In this document: one piece after another, positions 13,301 through 26,100 of the stretch | How the letters are laid out: the number at the start of each line of letters is the position of its first letter | Position numbering within the stretch: the first letter of the stretch is position 1 | Assembly (NCBI GenBank): GCA_900708905.1 | Contig: CAADRB010000028.1 | Span: 1,536,221 to 1,600,220, forward strand | From: Hymenolepis diminuta | Lineage: Eukaryota > Platyhelminthes > Cestoda > Cyclophyllidea > Hymenolepididae | Direction: 5' to 3' | Length of the DNA: 64,000 nucleotides | Notes under the pieces: generated by a model | The model's input: the letters and a program-made list of their open reading frames with translations, nothing else | Database searches by the model: none | What the model was told of the DNA's origin: nothing | Program-made: the position numbers and the translations under genes

Positions 13301-13666
13301 TTTTCTAATACGTTTTTGCGGAAAAGTTTACATTCGAACTAGCACAAAGCTATATACACGATGCTCCCATTTTAATGGCGTACACGTTCGTTTGTCAGTG
13401 TTTATTAAAATTTCTTTTATACAGGCAGAAAAATAAATTTCGTAGGTTATTTTCAAATAAAAGTTAATCGGTATATTTTTATCTTTGCAATCAATTTTTA
13501 AATTCCAAAACTCATTAGAAATTAATTCTTCTCTGCTAGATCTCAAGGTCCACAGCGGGTGATGAACCTCTCAGAATTGGTTATTCTTCCAGGAGAGTCG
13601 AATAGTGGCAGAACTTCAAATTTAAGCGGTACGTTTATGTTCTCAAATAAGTTAACATATTTTTAA
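7305..13666 (+). CDS. CCDC39: CCDC39 (FAP59), axonemal 96-nm ruler coiled-coil protein; 16 exons
   Basis: Exons: 7305-7403, 7561-7827, 7863-8021, 8092-8148, 8303-8431, 8497-8688, 8724-8827, 8859-9045, 9113-9253, 9364-9531, 10369-10763, 10831-10906, 11270-11530, 11656-11880, 11949-12196, 13540-13666. All junctions are GT-AG and keep phase, giving about 944 aa; human CCDC39 has 941. Recognisable blocks in family order are FAVPMANEENN near the N-terminus, DFKIIQIENRISKM (exon 10), RYEIELLKMN to TYHVIK (exons 11-12) and ALQNTLSLVKESN (exon 13). The rest is heptad-rich coiled coil with a Ser/Ala-rich tail, as in the family. CCDC39 pairs with CCDC40 to form the 96-nm ruler that places inner dynein arms and the nexin-dynein regulatory complex on ciliary doublets. 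In a flatworm this would serve flame cells, sperm and larval cilia. The exon 4 acceptor (three AGs within 6 bases) and the 3' end are the least certain parts: the last exon could splice on at 13628 instead of reading to the stop at 13664. Confidence 0.92.
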
Positions 13667-16600
13667 GTGAAAATTTGCTCACTGAAAATTACATGCCTTC
13701 TCACAATTGAAATAGATTGGCAGGTATTGTAATTTGTGTAAAAATAGATCATCTCTATACTTTATCCATATTTGCCTCAGAATAGATTAAGGTAGCATCA
13801 TAGATAACAAATTATATGATAATAAAATATTTACAATGTCTATTTAGATGGATCATCAAAGATTTCGAGATGATGAATCTTACCATCGATTGTGCACTGG
13901 ATTTGCTTACTCCCTTGAAATACTGGTCTTTCTTACAATTTTGAGAAGGATAGTGTACTTCTTGCCACAATGTCAATTTAATCACTGCATTTAAATCTAT
14001 AAATAAAAGTTATGAATCTTGTTATTTTTGAAAAATCTCTATTGATGGAGCTTTCTCTACCAATTACTATCTTTTGAGTTGAAAATTTACCCTGACATTT
14101 CTTTGATAAAGAGGTTTAATTTAGATAAATATTTTCACTTAGATACTCAAAATGAAAGCCATTTGATACCAAGATTAAGTAATCTTATTCTTTTATTCCT
14201 GAAGGTAAATATAACGCATAAATTGTACTAATTGAGGCTCCCTTATGACAAATATGGATGAAAACCTATGAGAAATCATGTCGTAAGAATGAGGTTATTA
14301 GAGCTGGACAAGCTCTGAAGCATGAATAAAGAAATACGACAAGCATTAATAAATATAGAAAAGTCCATCATTACTTAAAGTACTACGTCAGCAGAATTAC
14401 TTGAATGTGGTATTTTTTAGAAGAAATTTGCATGGTAGATAGCACATTCACGAATGAACATATATTTTTTGTAAGAACTGATCGGCTAGAAAGCAAATGA
14501 CCTCTCATATCTTATCACATGAGGCGATCTGTGTCAAGAACAGGAAGTGTATGTGAGATAAATTATCGTACCTCGAAGTGGAGTCAAATAAACTCTTCAA
14601 GTCTTAGATTGTTTCCATTTATCACTCAGTAGCTACGAAGGAGGTCTTCTGCTATCGAACGGGATGTGTGAAATACGTGATTATGAAGTGGCACATGAAT
14701 GCAACCACCGATCCTTGAAAAAACAGTGAACTTGCAATCTCCCATTTAAGTCTTCAACGGCGAAATCTGAACCGAATACTAAGCTATATCAAGCGAAGAG
14801 AATTCCGAAGATTTGAAAATAATCACATTTTCACAGCCGCTCTTTAATTGTGGTTCTAATAAATAAATTTTTAACCAGTTCCATGAGCTCAAAAATTCCC
14901 CAACCTGATAGTTTTCAAATAAATTTCTACAAGGTAACGATATAACAACTTGGAGATGAAGTTCTACCTGTCCGATGTTGAAAGGGTTAGGAGCTTAGAG
15001 TTTTAATACGTGCCCTCAATGATACTACCCTTGTTTACTTTCTTTGTACGAAACCTGGCCCTTGCCACCCATTCTGTGGAATGACATACATCCTTTAACT
15101 GCCATTTAGACATTGTGCAACTTGGTTTCATGCAAAAAACGCCTTTTTCTCTTTTTGACATGGTTCCTAGAATGTAGCGAGAATACCTAGCAAACGATTT
15201 CACATAACGATATCCAGCTACCTCGGACAAATTGTATACTTTACAAGGTTATCCATTGGTTCGAATTAAAAATTTAATAATTGAACGCTATTTACAATAA
15301 CAATGGATGAAAAACAGAGGATATTAATATCGTCAAGAAAGAAATATTTAACAAGTTTTATACTTTCATTTTCTCCTTGACACCGGATATACACTAGGAA
15401 CATTCTAGACTATTTTCAGAGCACCTATTAATTTGTCTATGCTGTGTTAAATCAACCTTAATGAATAAATACGAGATTCGATGCTAAAAGTAAAGAAACG
15501 AGCATTTTGTGGAAAATAATCTTTATGCATATCAAACCAGACGCAATAGATAAATAATCAATTAAATATATTACGAAGGAGTCCGGTTATCACATTTGTG
15601 TAAAAAAGGGAGGAGAGGGACGTGATAGGTCAGAGTCAATGTTTCAATCAAATGAGAAGTGTGGTCGAGAATCCTTTCATGAAGAGGAGTTATCTCGATT
15701 GGATGGAGAAAAGAAATCTATCGAATGATTATTTCGTTTCAGGAGGGAACTGAAGAATGAATTCTGAAAAAGGTAAAATGGGAAAGATAGGGTTATCCAT
15801 TAAGGCCATTAACGAATCGGGGAAACCAAAATGTCCAATTTTGGAGAACTCAAATACGTGCGTTCTCATCAATATGTCTAAAGTGAGAAAATTTTATTAG
15901 TCTCTTCTCCCATCCGCTACATAACGGACGTCTGCGATGCTTCCTTGATAAACTAATATTCACAACACTTTCTGCCAACTTCCATATCGTGTTGAAAAGC
16001 AAGAGAAAAGTTAGAGAGCAATATTTCAGGAAGACTGCCAAATTATCACTATCTTATATTTTTGGCAACTAAACTGCAGTCATTATTTGGCATAGAAATG
16101 GAAACCTCTTCCTTTTAGAAACTACACGATGTCCAAATTATGAGGAACATTTTCGGCCCCAGAAAATGAGGTAATATAGTACTTAAAACAGCAAAACTAA
16201 ACCAGTATCGATTTATGGCAAGAAAATGACTTTATCGCAAAAGTTACTGACATTAAGATCCAATGACAGATCGCAACAAACATTATCCAACAGTTGCTTT
16301 GGCAGGAATAAAACACTATGGGATTTGAGGCCTTCCGCTAGATTATTAATAATTCCATACGGATTTGAGGGTCGGTTGAAGGCTATATGAACCGATAAGA
16401 GATACTATCCACTTTTCACACTTGGCTAGCTTTCAAGAAAATATAGTGTTAGACCTCAATGAAATAACATTATTCCTCGGTATGAACAAGGATGAGAATC
16501 ACCATTGAAGTAAATTAACAGTGCGTAGATTTGCTCACTCATCGTTCTTCACATATTTTCAGTCAGCTTATTCAAACTTGCCATTAATATAGGACTCGTA

Positions 16601-16733
16601 ACACGCCCAAGATATTCCCTCCTGTGTAATTAGCCAGTATTATTTGCCCATTACAGTCATTTTAAGCAGATTACAAGACATATTCATCTGGATATACGAA
16701 ATCGGTAATTTAACTGCTAAAGTCGGAAGTCAG
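13667..16733. other. convergent intergenic region between CCDC39 and PPP1R21
   Basis: The two genes point at each other across about 3 kb. It holds the CCDC39 poly(A) signal. A minus-strand AATAAA near 15892 could serve PPP1R21. A short missing last exon of PPP1R21 could also be here. The 75-codon minus-strand frame at 15003-15230 is not recognised. Confidence 0.4.
13821..13826 (+). terminator. candidate polyadenylation signal of CCDC39
   Basis: An AATAAA hexamer lies 155 bases past the proposed CCDC39 stop, in AT-rich DNA. It is the first good signal downstream. The motif is common by chance at this base composition, so cDNA would be needed to confirm it. Confidence 0.4.
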
Positions 16734-19700
16734 CTAGACACAATCAGAAAAGCATACTAAAAGGTAACAAACCTTGGAGGCACTGCTGGTAGAGACATTG
16801 GAAGGAGAAGCGGTATTGCTACCGCCTCGTAGAACATAGAGATCATCAGTGAGATTAGCGAGGTGTTGGGCCATTTCGGTGAGCTGTTGAGCTGCGCGCT
16901 GTTTGGTCATCTCTAGCTCTTCTTTAAGACTATCTGCTCGTGCGATAGCTGCTGATGTCTCTCGTCGGCGTCGCTCCGACTCCCTCCGAGTGCATCGTAG
17001 ATGCTCGGTAAGACTTCGGATCTATAGGAATAAGAATGGGATAGTCGCTCATATGAGTATAATGCAATTTGAATGACCACCGATACGTTATAAGTCCTGT
17101 CTGGAAGGGGGATGGATAAATGGGAAATATGAGGAATAAAGCTTTCATCAAAGTTAAGCAATTAATAAATGAACAGATTTAGATATTTGTTAGTGTAAAT
17201 GCTACAGTCCCCAGAGAGGGAGAGAAAAAGTGATAGAGAGGTAGGTAGAGAGAAGTGACCACGTAGATCTCTCTACTGAAGATTCAGCAGTCCTCAAGTT
17301 TATACTCTAACAACAAAGAAAAAGGAGATCAAGTCAACTAAATTATAAAATGAGTAATATATGAGTTAAACAGATAAAGAAATAAAGCTGGACAGTCAAG
17401 AGAGGCCGTTTAAATCATTGCTATATATGATTAGAGGAGTAGGTATTAATAACGAGAACCAATAGGCCAACAAAGAACGATTAATAAGGGATGAGAATTC
17501 GAAAGCCGAAGGCTAAGTTTTAAAATCACTAAAATCAGATTAAGAGCAAATTTGGGACCAAAGTAAAATAAAATATAACTACCAATCGGTAGACAAAAAT
17601 AAGCACGGCTATCATTAGAGAGGAGATTTTTATAACTCCGAATTGTTAACTTTAGAAGCCCGATAAAACGTCTCGGATTTGCAAAATAAGAAAACAGAAA
17701 GTTGCCCAAGTGTAAAGCAGTTGAAAAGATTAAAGATTTAAAACAGATTAAGTATCTACCCTTAGAATTGGTCATTTAGATAATTTAAAATACAATATGT
17801 TGGAAGAAGGCGAAGTAGACAGTCAGACAGCATACAGCGGGGAAGCATAACTCAAAAACTAGCCAATCTTTGTTGGAAAACGAACCAGACGTCCTGGCAA
17901 CACGTCTATGCAGTCAAGCGCAGTAATGCGATCTGAGAACGGTGTAGTTAAATTATCCCTATGTTTACATACCGATGTTCACTTTATGAAAGCAACTTCA
18001 GTGTTTATTGGTTTTCCTTTTGGAACACGATTCAAAACGACCGAATATAGTACCATATATAGAGTAAACAATTTACTACTTCAAATAAATTAAGAAAAAA
18101 ATAGGTCCTTTCCTACCGATATCGTCTTTAATCATTTCTGACGGACAGTTCCGATTGTCGAATTGTTTCATAACACATGAATCACCAGTACTCACTAAAA
18201 CAGAACAGTGAGTCGTTTTCTGATGCATCGCATTCGAATACCACAGAAGTAGCCCGATTGTCGAAGATAAGCAATAAAAATGACCAGATTACCAGGAAAT
18301 AATGAATATGAAATCGCAAAAAAATTAGAGTACTCACCTAAAAAGAAACACCATTAACTTTAATGCAAAGATTTAAATCTGAAAGAGATCCGCGAATGGG
18401 ATAGAAAAAAAACAATTAAAAAGAGAAATGAAAGAAATTAAGGAGGTACTTTGTCCGAAGATAAATATTTTGCCTATTTCATGGCTATTAGGGCTTTTTA
18501 TACCAAAATTGTTAGTAAATATGAGTTATTAAATATTTGATATTAATTTTAAAGTGTCTACTCCCCTTTTATTAGTAACTTAACAGAAATGTATTATTTT
18601 CAGGAAGAAATTCGAATATATGAACATGGGCGTTAGATTTCTCTATAACCGGTCTTGGAAATAAGGTATCCTCATTAACCAACTGGCCGATCAATATCAC
18701 AACCCAATAAAGCAAAGACAAAGAGGAGCTTTCGTTGAGTTACAAGTTACCTTCCTTCTTCTTTCTGGATCTAAACCACGCAACTAGTAGAAAGGCTAGA
18801 TTATATGAATAGCAAAAGCTACTTAAAAGTAACTATATAAAAGTTATTTTGTTCTAATTATATGGCTGATCGCCCAACTGTTTAATTATAATTTAACTCT
18901 TCCACAAGTGTACTGTTAGAAAAATAACAATAAGCATCAATTACATTGTAAACAAAAAGCAACGGATTTAAGTCAGTTCTACCACCTGAAACTCAATCGA
19001 TAATTGAATGCGGGACCAGTGTAAATCCTCCGAAATAAACTCTTTCCTATAAATAGAAGGAGCTAAGATTGCATATATAGAGTAATATGGCAACTGAATC
19101 GGGAATAATTTAAGGACTGATAAGAAATTACCGAAATCCCAAACATAAAGTAGCAGGAAGTGAGGAAAAGAGCAAGACTATACTGCATATTAAAATGTCA
19201 AGCTTCCCATCAAAGCAAGTGTCCGGTAGACAAAAATTATCAGACTGAGTAGTATGCCCAGAATAAAGCCATAAGAAAGTTGCCTACATTTACATTAAAA
19301 TATATAACTATGTTTATGTGGTAATTTATCTCATACATATCAACGCATTAACATAGACTCTACGAGTGTTCGTCAATGATTAACTTACAGAGATGGCAGA
19401 GGCAACAATGTAAAGTAATTGGCATATACATTTATACATAACTTATAACAGTACACGTATTCAAAGATGGTAAATTCAACTAACTTTAAATATAATTTTC
19501 AGCGATTGAGAAAGCTCCTTTTAAAACTCACTAATAAACAATAATTTTAAGCCGACTCAGAAAAGTATTTTCCAACGTCCATCTTCGGTAAAGTGACATC
19601 ATAGAGCCTCCCAGGTGAGAGACTGGAATTCTGCCACCCTCTGTGTTAGCCAGATTTAACAAGTCCTGTTGGCTACTCCACTTGATGGGTGTGCTCCGAT

Positions 19701-22700
19701 AGGAATTGAAACCGTGACCACTGATATGGCAAACGTGAACGGTGACCAATGTGTCACCAGAGCACCAGTAGGTAGATTTTCTCTTAATCAATAGACAATC
19801 GATTAAGATAAAGATAGATTACTTTTTAACTTCTAATACCTTCAAAACAAAGAAATAAAAAATATGGAGAATATGAAGAGAGCATCTGTATTTCATGCCT
19901 TTTACCTGGTGAGTTAAATGTGTGGGCAGAAAGGCCGGTAGTAAAAAAGGGAGAAAAACCGGAGCTTGAAACCCAAAAATGAAGGAATACACTGTCAACA
20001 ATAAGTATATCACAAGGCACTATACTGAGACTGAACATTACGTAGATGCAAAATAAATCATTCTTACCTCACTATAAGCATCTGCAACACGACCAACATA
20101 CAGAGCGAGCTGTTTGGTTCGATCATGCAGCTGTGCCTCATAGTATTCGACAAGAAGTTTCTCCTTTACTGAGGGTTCATTTTCAACCGGGAAACTAGAT
20201 GAAGGGTCGCTCGAATCAACGCCTGACGTCTAAAATCAGAAAGGCAGTCGAGTGAACGACAAATAAACAAGGCCGTGAAGTAGGTGATCTAGGACCTATC
20301 TACACACATCCGGAGAACGGGATGACTAGCTGTATTAGTCAGTGTCAATTAAGAAAGATGATAGAGTATAAATTTCTCATCAGAGCGACTTCAGGAAGCA
20401 ACGCCTATGCTTGTGGCAACTGTTGGAAAACTCCTTCTCTCAAAAGGCACAAGATTTACTAAGTAAACATAATTCTAAGGTTGTTTAATTATTAATTTAT
20501 TTATTATTACTATTAAAAAGCCCGTCAAAGGAATTTCCATTAAAAGTCAATAATGCTTGACTTCGGCAGAGGGAGGAGATTTTGGAGTCATCCAAATGAG
20601 AAGCTTACATTTTACCACCCCACTTGGACGACAGCAACACCGGTGCAATATTAAAGATAAAATGCTAATACACGATAATGAGTAAAAAAGAGTTGATCAC
20701 AAATGATTAAGAAAATCGAATTACGGTACCTAGAAACTTATATCGAAGATTAGCAGGCAATTGTATTCATTTAGAGACCTCGAAAAATGAATAAAAATTT
20801 TTCAATAACCAGAAATAAGTCACCAATCGGACAAAAATGAACAGTTGACAACTTGATCGGCGGTATGTATTGAAGGACTAGAGTACATATTCAAATTTAA
20901 TGTAAATTTAGTCACTAAACAATGTGTTAAAACAGCCAAAAGTCCGACCAGTTTCACGTAAACAAAGGCGTATATGCAAGTGTGTCCCGGATGCAAAGCT
21001 AAAAAACCCACCGCCTGCTGAGATAGTTGACTGCGTCGTATTTCAAGCCGTTGTTTTAACGACATCTCAGCTAATTGGCTTTCCAGTTGAGATATTCGCT
21101 CAAGGAGGATATTCTCCTTTGGAGATAAGGAGTCAGGGGCATCTGCAGAATCTGAAGAGCCAATAATGGGGAGAGAATGCATTCGTGGAGACATCTCTGT
21201 GGGTGGAAGAGGAAGATTCGGTGTTACTTTCACAGTGTAAATGCCTTCGTTGATGCCTGGGGATGGGAGATTTCGAAGAGTTTCAGTTTGAACAGCAGTG
21301 GGTGGTGGTAAATGAGGAGAGGGGGGAGAAGCTGAAGAGGCATTATTTTTCATCTGCGGCACATCCCTTTCGATCTGCAGGTAAAAGCAACAATAAAAAT
21401 CAGTCTAAGTATTCATATCAGTCATTTTATAGAATATATATATATGAGCCTGATAACAACTTGAAGCTCTCCTGAACAAAGTGAAATAGCCCATATTTGA
21501 CTTTAAATACAGTTACTAAGATCAAAATCCCTTCAATCAAATAAGAGGTATGTACAAAACAAACACAAAATTTATTAATACAACTAAATTATTACTACTA
21601 CCAAGTAAAGTCTTGAGATAATTCGCACGATGATAGTGAAAAATAATGACTCTAGTTATAGGGGAGAGTTAAGTGGAAAAGAATTATCTTTAATATCTTA
21701 AGAGATCATTAGACTACAAATACAGCAAATTTCAAAAAATAACACTTTCTCACCTATGGAAGGTTCAAATATCAAAAAAGAATGGTTAAGATACCACAAA
21801 TTTGGGTTTTACCGAGGAACAAAATATACAAGCTAAACGGATAAAAAACTTTCAAAAACACCCTGGAAGGTTTTAAAACATTCAACTTGAATAGAAGAAA
21901 GATAATATTGAGTCGTCCTAATGGAAAACTCGCATTCTGTCATCATTCATTTTTTAAATTAACCACCCACATCACTCAGTGACCTCTCACTAGCAAACAT
22001 AAATACTGACCTCTGCGCCACTGGTGCACTTAAAGTATGGTTAAAAATCACATTTTTAATTCAAAGCGAGATTTACTGATCATGCTTATGTCAAACCGCA
22101 AATTGGAGATGTATGTCAATAAACACGAACGCTAAACGACACTCATTGATATAGATGAAAACTGTATTAATGATAATCGTTCAGAAGAAGAAGAGATCGT
22201 AGCTAATACAGGCTTACAATCAAAAGGATTGCTTAAAAGGAATAACTGCTACAAATACCTAATAGTCTAGAATATTTCAATGGAAAGAATAAAAAATAAT
22301 AATAAGGAAAACAAACGATTGTAACATATGTAATGCAACAATATTACAAATTGAACTTGCGTCTTGTAAACAGAGGGCATCAAGGGAAGATGATGCCCCA
22401 TCTACGGAGAAAGATGATTGGTTAAATGGAGATAAAGTAGGAAAAGAAGCTTGAACTGCCACGGAAACACGCTGTTGTTTGGAGGATTGAGAATTCGATG
22501 ACTCCAGATCTGCTATTCTTGCTAGGAACTGTGACGACTGTGCTACCAACTAAAAAAGTAATTTCAGAAGAGCCGAAATTTCAAAATTACATCTTCATGG
22601 AGTTTGTGAACTTCTGCCAGGGCATTTTTGAGAGCGTCGTCATGGATTTGATTATCGACTGAACACCCATTAGACGTGGGGCGCCCGCGTCTAGGATTTG

Positions 22701-23131
22701 TAGCTTCAAGTTGCTTTTCAAGGAACGCAGCTTGTTTGATCAAATACTGATTACGGAATATTAGGCTTTCTTTCTCATGCTCGAGATTCCGCATATGAAT
22801 GGTTTGATCAGTGAGTTTAGATTCGAGGTGTGTGATTCGTCCAGTTGACTCTTTGTAGCTATCCTTTAGTGTGCGATGCCTTTCTCTTAATTTCTTAAAT
22901 TCAACACCAAGCCGGGTGTACTTGGAACGCAATGATTCTTCTTCATACGCCTGGTCTATATTACAAAAAAACAATTATTAGGTGAAGATACAAACATCTT
23001 TAATAGGAAGGTTAAAATACGGCACTTAGGGAGGGTGAACATATACGATACATGAGGCTGATATACAACGATTTACAAAAATATGAGAAGGTTCAATAAT
23101 AAGAAAATGGACGTGTACCTTGAAAACTCAT
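16734..23131 (-). CDS. PPP1R21: PPP1R21-like (KLRAQ-domain) coiled-coil protein; 6 exons, shortened
   Basis: Exons in transcript order: 23131-23119 (13 nt, MSFQ plus one base), 22955-22591, 22549-22340, 21374-21012, 20229-20068, 17021-16773 with read-through to a stop at 16734. All join in phase to about 467 aa. Residues 5-125 match the N-terminal KLRAQ region of PPP1R21 (SLRSKYTRLGVEFKKLRERH; HEKESLIFRNQYLIKQ). Residues 280-455 match its C-terminal coiled coil (VKEKLLVEYYEAQLHDRT; MAQHLANLTDDLYVLRG). Between them is a Ser/Pro-rich linker. Human PPP1R21 has 780 aa, and roughly its residues 190-560 have no counterpart here. Vertebrate PPP1R21 is an endosomal protein, a PP1 partner and a subunit of the Rab5-binding FERRY complex. 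The final 13 residues depend on reading past a possible donor (AAG then GTTTGT); an unseen short last exon is equally possible. Confidence 0.83.
19556..19790 (-). repeat. tRNA-derived SINE-like repeat, copy A
   Basis: On the minus strand a box-A-like GGTGACACATTGGTCA is followed by a box-B-like GGTTTCAATTCC (19713-19702), then a tail shared with the other copies (ATCGGAGCACACCCATCAAG, ending GAAAATACTTTT). It lies in the last intron of the PPP1R21-like gene, in the same direction as that gene. No poly-A tail or target duplication was clear. Confidence 0.55.
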
Positions 23132-23180
23132 TGTCACTACAATAGTGTCGCATACACTCAGAGCTAAATAGAATAAAATT
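23132..23180 (-). promoter_or_regulatory. putative 5' UTR and 3' splice acceptor upstream of PPP1R21
   Basis: Read on the minus strand, a pyrimidine-rich run ending TTCTATTTAG (AG at 23166-23165) lies 33 bases upstream of the start codon. The leader between holds an out-of-frame ATG that opens a short reading frame overlapping the main start. The acceptor could join a cis leader exon or a spliced leader; the sequence does not say which. Confidence 0.35.
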
Positions 23181-26100
23181 CTCTTTAAATATGTCAATGA
23201 GAAATACAATTAATGCCGAGTCCAAACTAAACTATCAGCTGACACCAAACAGACTCGCAAGGAGCGCATTATGATCAGCGCATTAAATGAAACAGGAGTG
23301 AATGAAAATCATGATTTTCTATCTAAAAAGTGTTAACTATTTAAATTGTTTTACTCATATAATTTCATAGTAACCTACTGGGTTCGACGGGCTTACAGCA
23401 AATGTCACAGATCTTAAAGAAAAAGAGTCACGCAAATTTTACTTTAAAATTCAATCAAATTTTAAATATTAAAGTGTTTTTATTTTGCTTTTATATTTTT
23501 GGTTGTTCCTTTTATCTTAATTTCACCTATTTTTACATTTAGTTATGAACGATAACCTTTCACGTAATTAAAGATCTAAGTCAGAGGTGGAAATACATTT
23601 CGTCAGATCAGATATTTACCAAAAAAGATTAGTAAGGCTGCCGTCAGTTAAGCCTAAGTTTAATTTTCTCACAGAACGACCGGAACAAAAGTTGTTATGT
23701 TCTTTCCATCCTCTATTTAGAGAAATAATAGAGACCTAATATCTTCCCATCGTACATTTTTGGGTGAGTTTGATGGCATTAAGTGTCTATGTGATTGATC
23801 TGACAGTTTTAAGGTAGCAAAAGTTAGGGAAACATTTTCACATTATTTTTCACATTTTTCGTCCCATCCCTCACGTTTTATTATCCCAATTTTCATTTTA
23901 TTGAACATCGAATACTGATTTTTGTATATTTTTTTCATTATCTTGCTAACTATTACTTTAGTTAATAAATTAAAACGATAGCAAGTCTAATTCTTCCCAA
24001 GAGGCAAGAGAGTAGGGAAAGAACAGCAAATTATCCCTTACAGCGATTTCATTTTAAACCGACTTTTATATATTAGTACCACTAAATAGTTCTGAGTGAC
24101 GACGGTGATTTAAGGAACACACCCTAAATATGCAATTGTAAAAGCGGCCCACAGAATTGCTTCAGGTGAAATTAGAATAATATTGGCTTAGTTATTACTA
24201 TTATCACTGATAATATCTTATGAATTATTCAATACTAAATTCCGCTCTGATTTGCCCAAAGATAATTTTGAATTGTTTATATTGCTAATGTGACAATAAA
24301 TGAGTGTAAATAACTTAATAACCCTTTTTCCCATAAATTCACTTAATGAAGTAGTTGTTAATCCTGCTAAAGTATCACTTAATCCCAAGAATAGCTACTT
24401 TATTTATCTGGTTGAGCTGGTGAAGGTGTCCATTTTAAAATCTGGGGATCATCAACCTTTCGCAGCTTCGAAGGAGAGATTTGAGATGAGTAAACTGCAT
24501 ATTGGACGAAGGCAGTAGAACGAAGAGTGGGACAGGGAGATGTGGTAGCACTCTTTGTCTGTTATCGTTAGTTTTGCAGCAAATTTAAATATACGTCAAT
24601 CATAACTTATAGCGGGTAGAGATCACCAAAAATCTTAGGAAAAAGTCAAGTAAAATTCTTAAGTAAGTTCAGGAATTGTAAAAATTGAATTTTTGGTGCT
24701 ACAGGATATAACACTCCCCTTTTTATTGTTTCAACGTTATTCGGCCAGTGACAAGACAAGAGATTCAGAGGCTAAATGAATTCACACCAGAATATCCTTC
24801 AGCTTCTCGAATCCGAATATTAATTTATTTAATCTGCTATAGCCAGCAGATATCCGTCATCACCTAGCGATTGGAAATGATTGACTGGCGATAAGACCTT
24901 CACTACAGTGTCCACAGGCGGTCCCACTGAGTGTTTTTTTTGTTTAAACATAGATACCTAAACGGATGTTGATCATCACGTCGAGACACCGACAACGAGA
25001 CATGATTGACGTCTAACAAAAAAATGTTCTGTTAATAAACCTAATTTACTAATTAATAAATTGGGGGTGGCTTGTCTGCCGCTTCCGAACTGATCAATGA
25101 CATGAGTGACTTGACTTATTCCATCCATCGAAGACGATTTGGTCCCGATAGACCCTCTCAACGTTATTGCACAATCATATTGCGGTCCTCTATAATCCTC
25201 TCTCCTTTATCGTTGTCTTTATCTCGTTAACTTTGGAAAAAATAATAAAAATAAACTATCAGAGGTAATATAAAAGTTGATCATCAATTCAACCCATGGG
25301 ACAATATTATTGCCGTTATTATTATCACCCACAGCGAAATAAAAAATTTATAATTCTTAATTGTGGAAAGTAGCTGACATCGAATAACAGCAAGTTCAGC
25401 AAGTAATGAAGGGCAGGGGATAAAAAAATACCGAGAGCAGCACCAAGCTATCAAGAGTTCTTACTTCATTTAATTTTTGGACTCAGACTCTACAATATTT
25501 ACTAAATAGGCAGTTTATATTCCAAAATTCAAATTTCATAATTCGTCCTCTGGGTTGCAGTAAATGCTTGTCTGCAGTGTTCAGTGCTTATTGGCTGGTA
25601 TTATTTGGCCAAGAAGGGTCGGCCTTGTCATTCCATTTAGTTTTTCTTCGAATGATTGAGAATACAAAATTTTATTATTTACGGTTCATCGACTTACAGT
25701 TTTAACATAACAAAAGAGAGATGGATAAACATTTTAAATTAACAGAGCTCATAAGCTGCATCCACACAAGGCGAAGACATAATATCCAATATATTGGTAT
25801 AAAGTATTGGATTGAATATCTCGAATATCTCCATGCATGTGAATAGTTCATCATCCACACTATTTTGAACTCAGGTATTTCATAGCATTTATTAAACACA
25901 ACAGTTCAAAGCAGTTAACCCTAAGGTTACAAAGATCGATAAACATTAATCACCTACTATTTTTTCAAATAACTTATTCAGTCAGAGCTTTGCTTCCCCG
26001 AAATAAATTAGAAGCGACCCAATTTCGGACAAGAGGAAGCACGCCTCCAATAGGATCAAACTAATCATTTAACCCATCCCTATCCCTTTTTTTATATTCG

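Noticed and set aside
15003..15230. 75-codon minus-strand frame between CCDC39 and PPP1R21
   Set aside because: No motif, no splice partner and no family recognised.
17446..17775. 109-codon open frame on the minus strand
   Set aside because: It lies inside a PPP1R21 intron, has low-complexity hydrophobic content, and shows no splice link or resemblance to a known protein.
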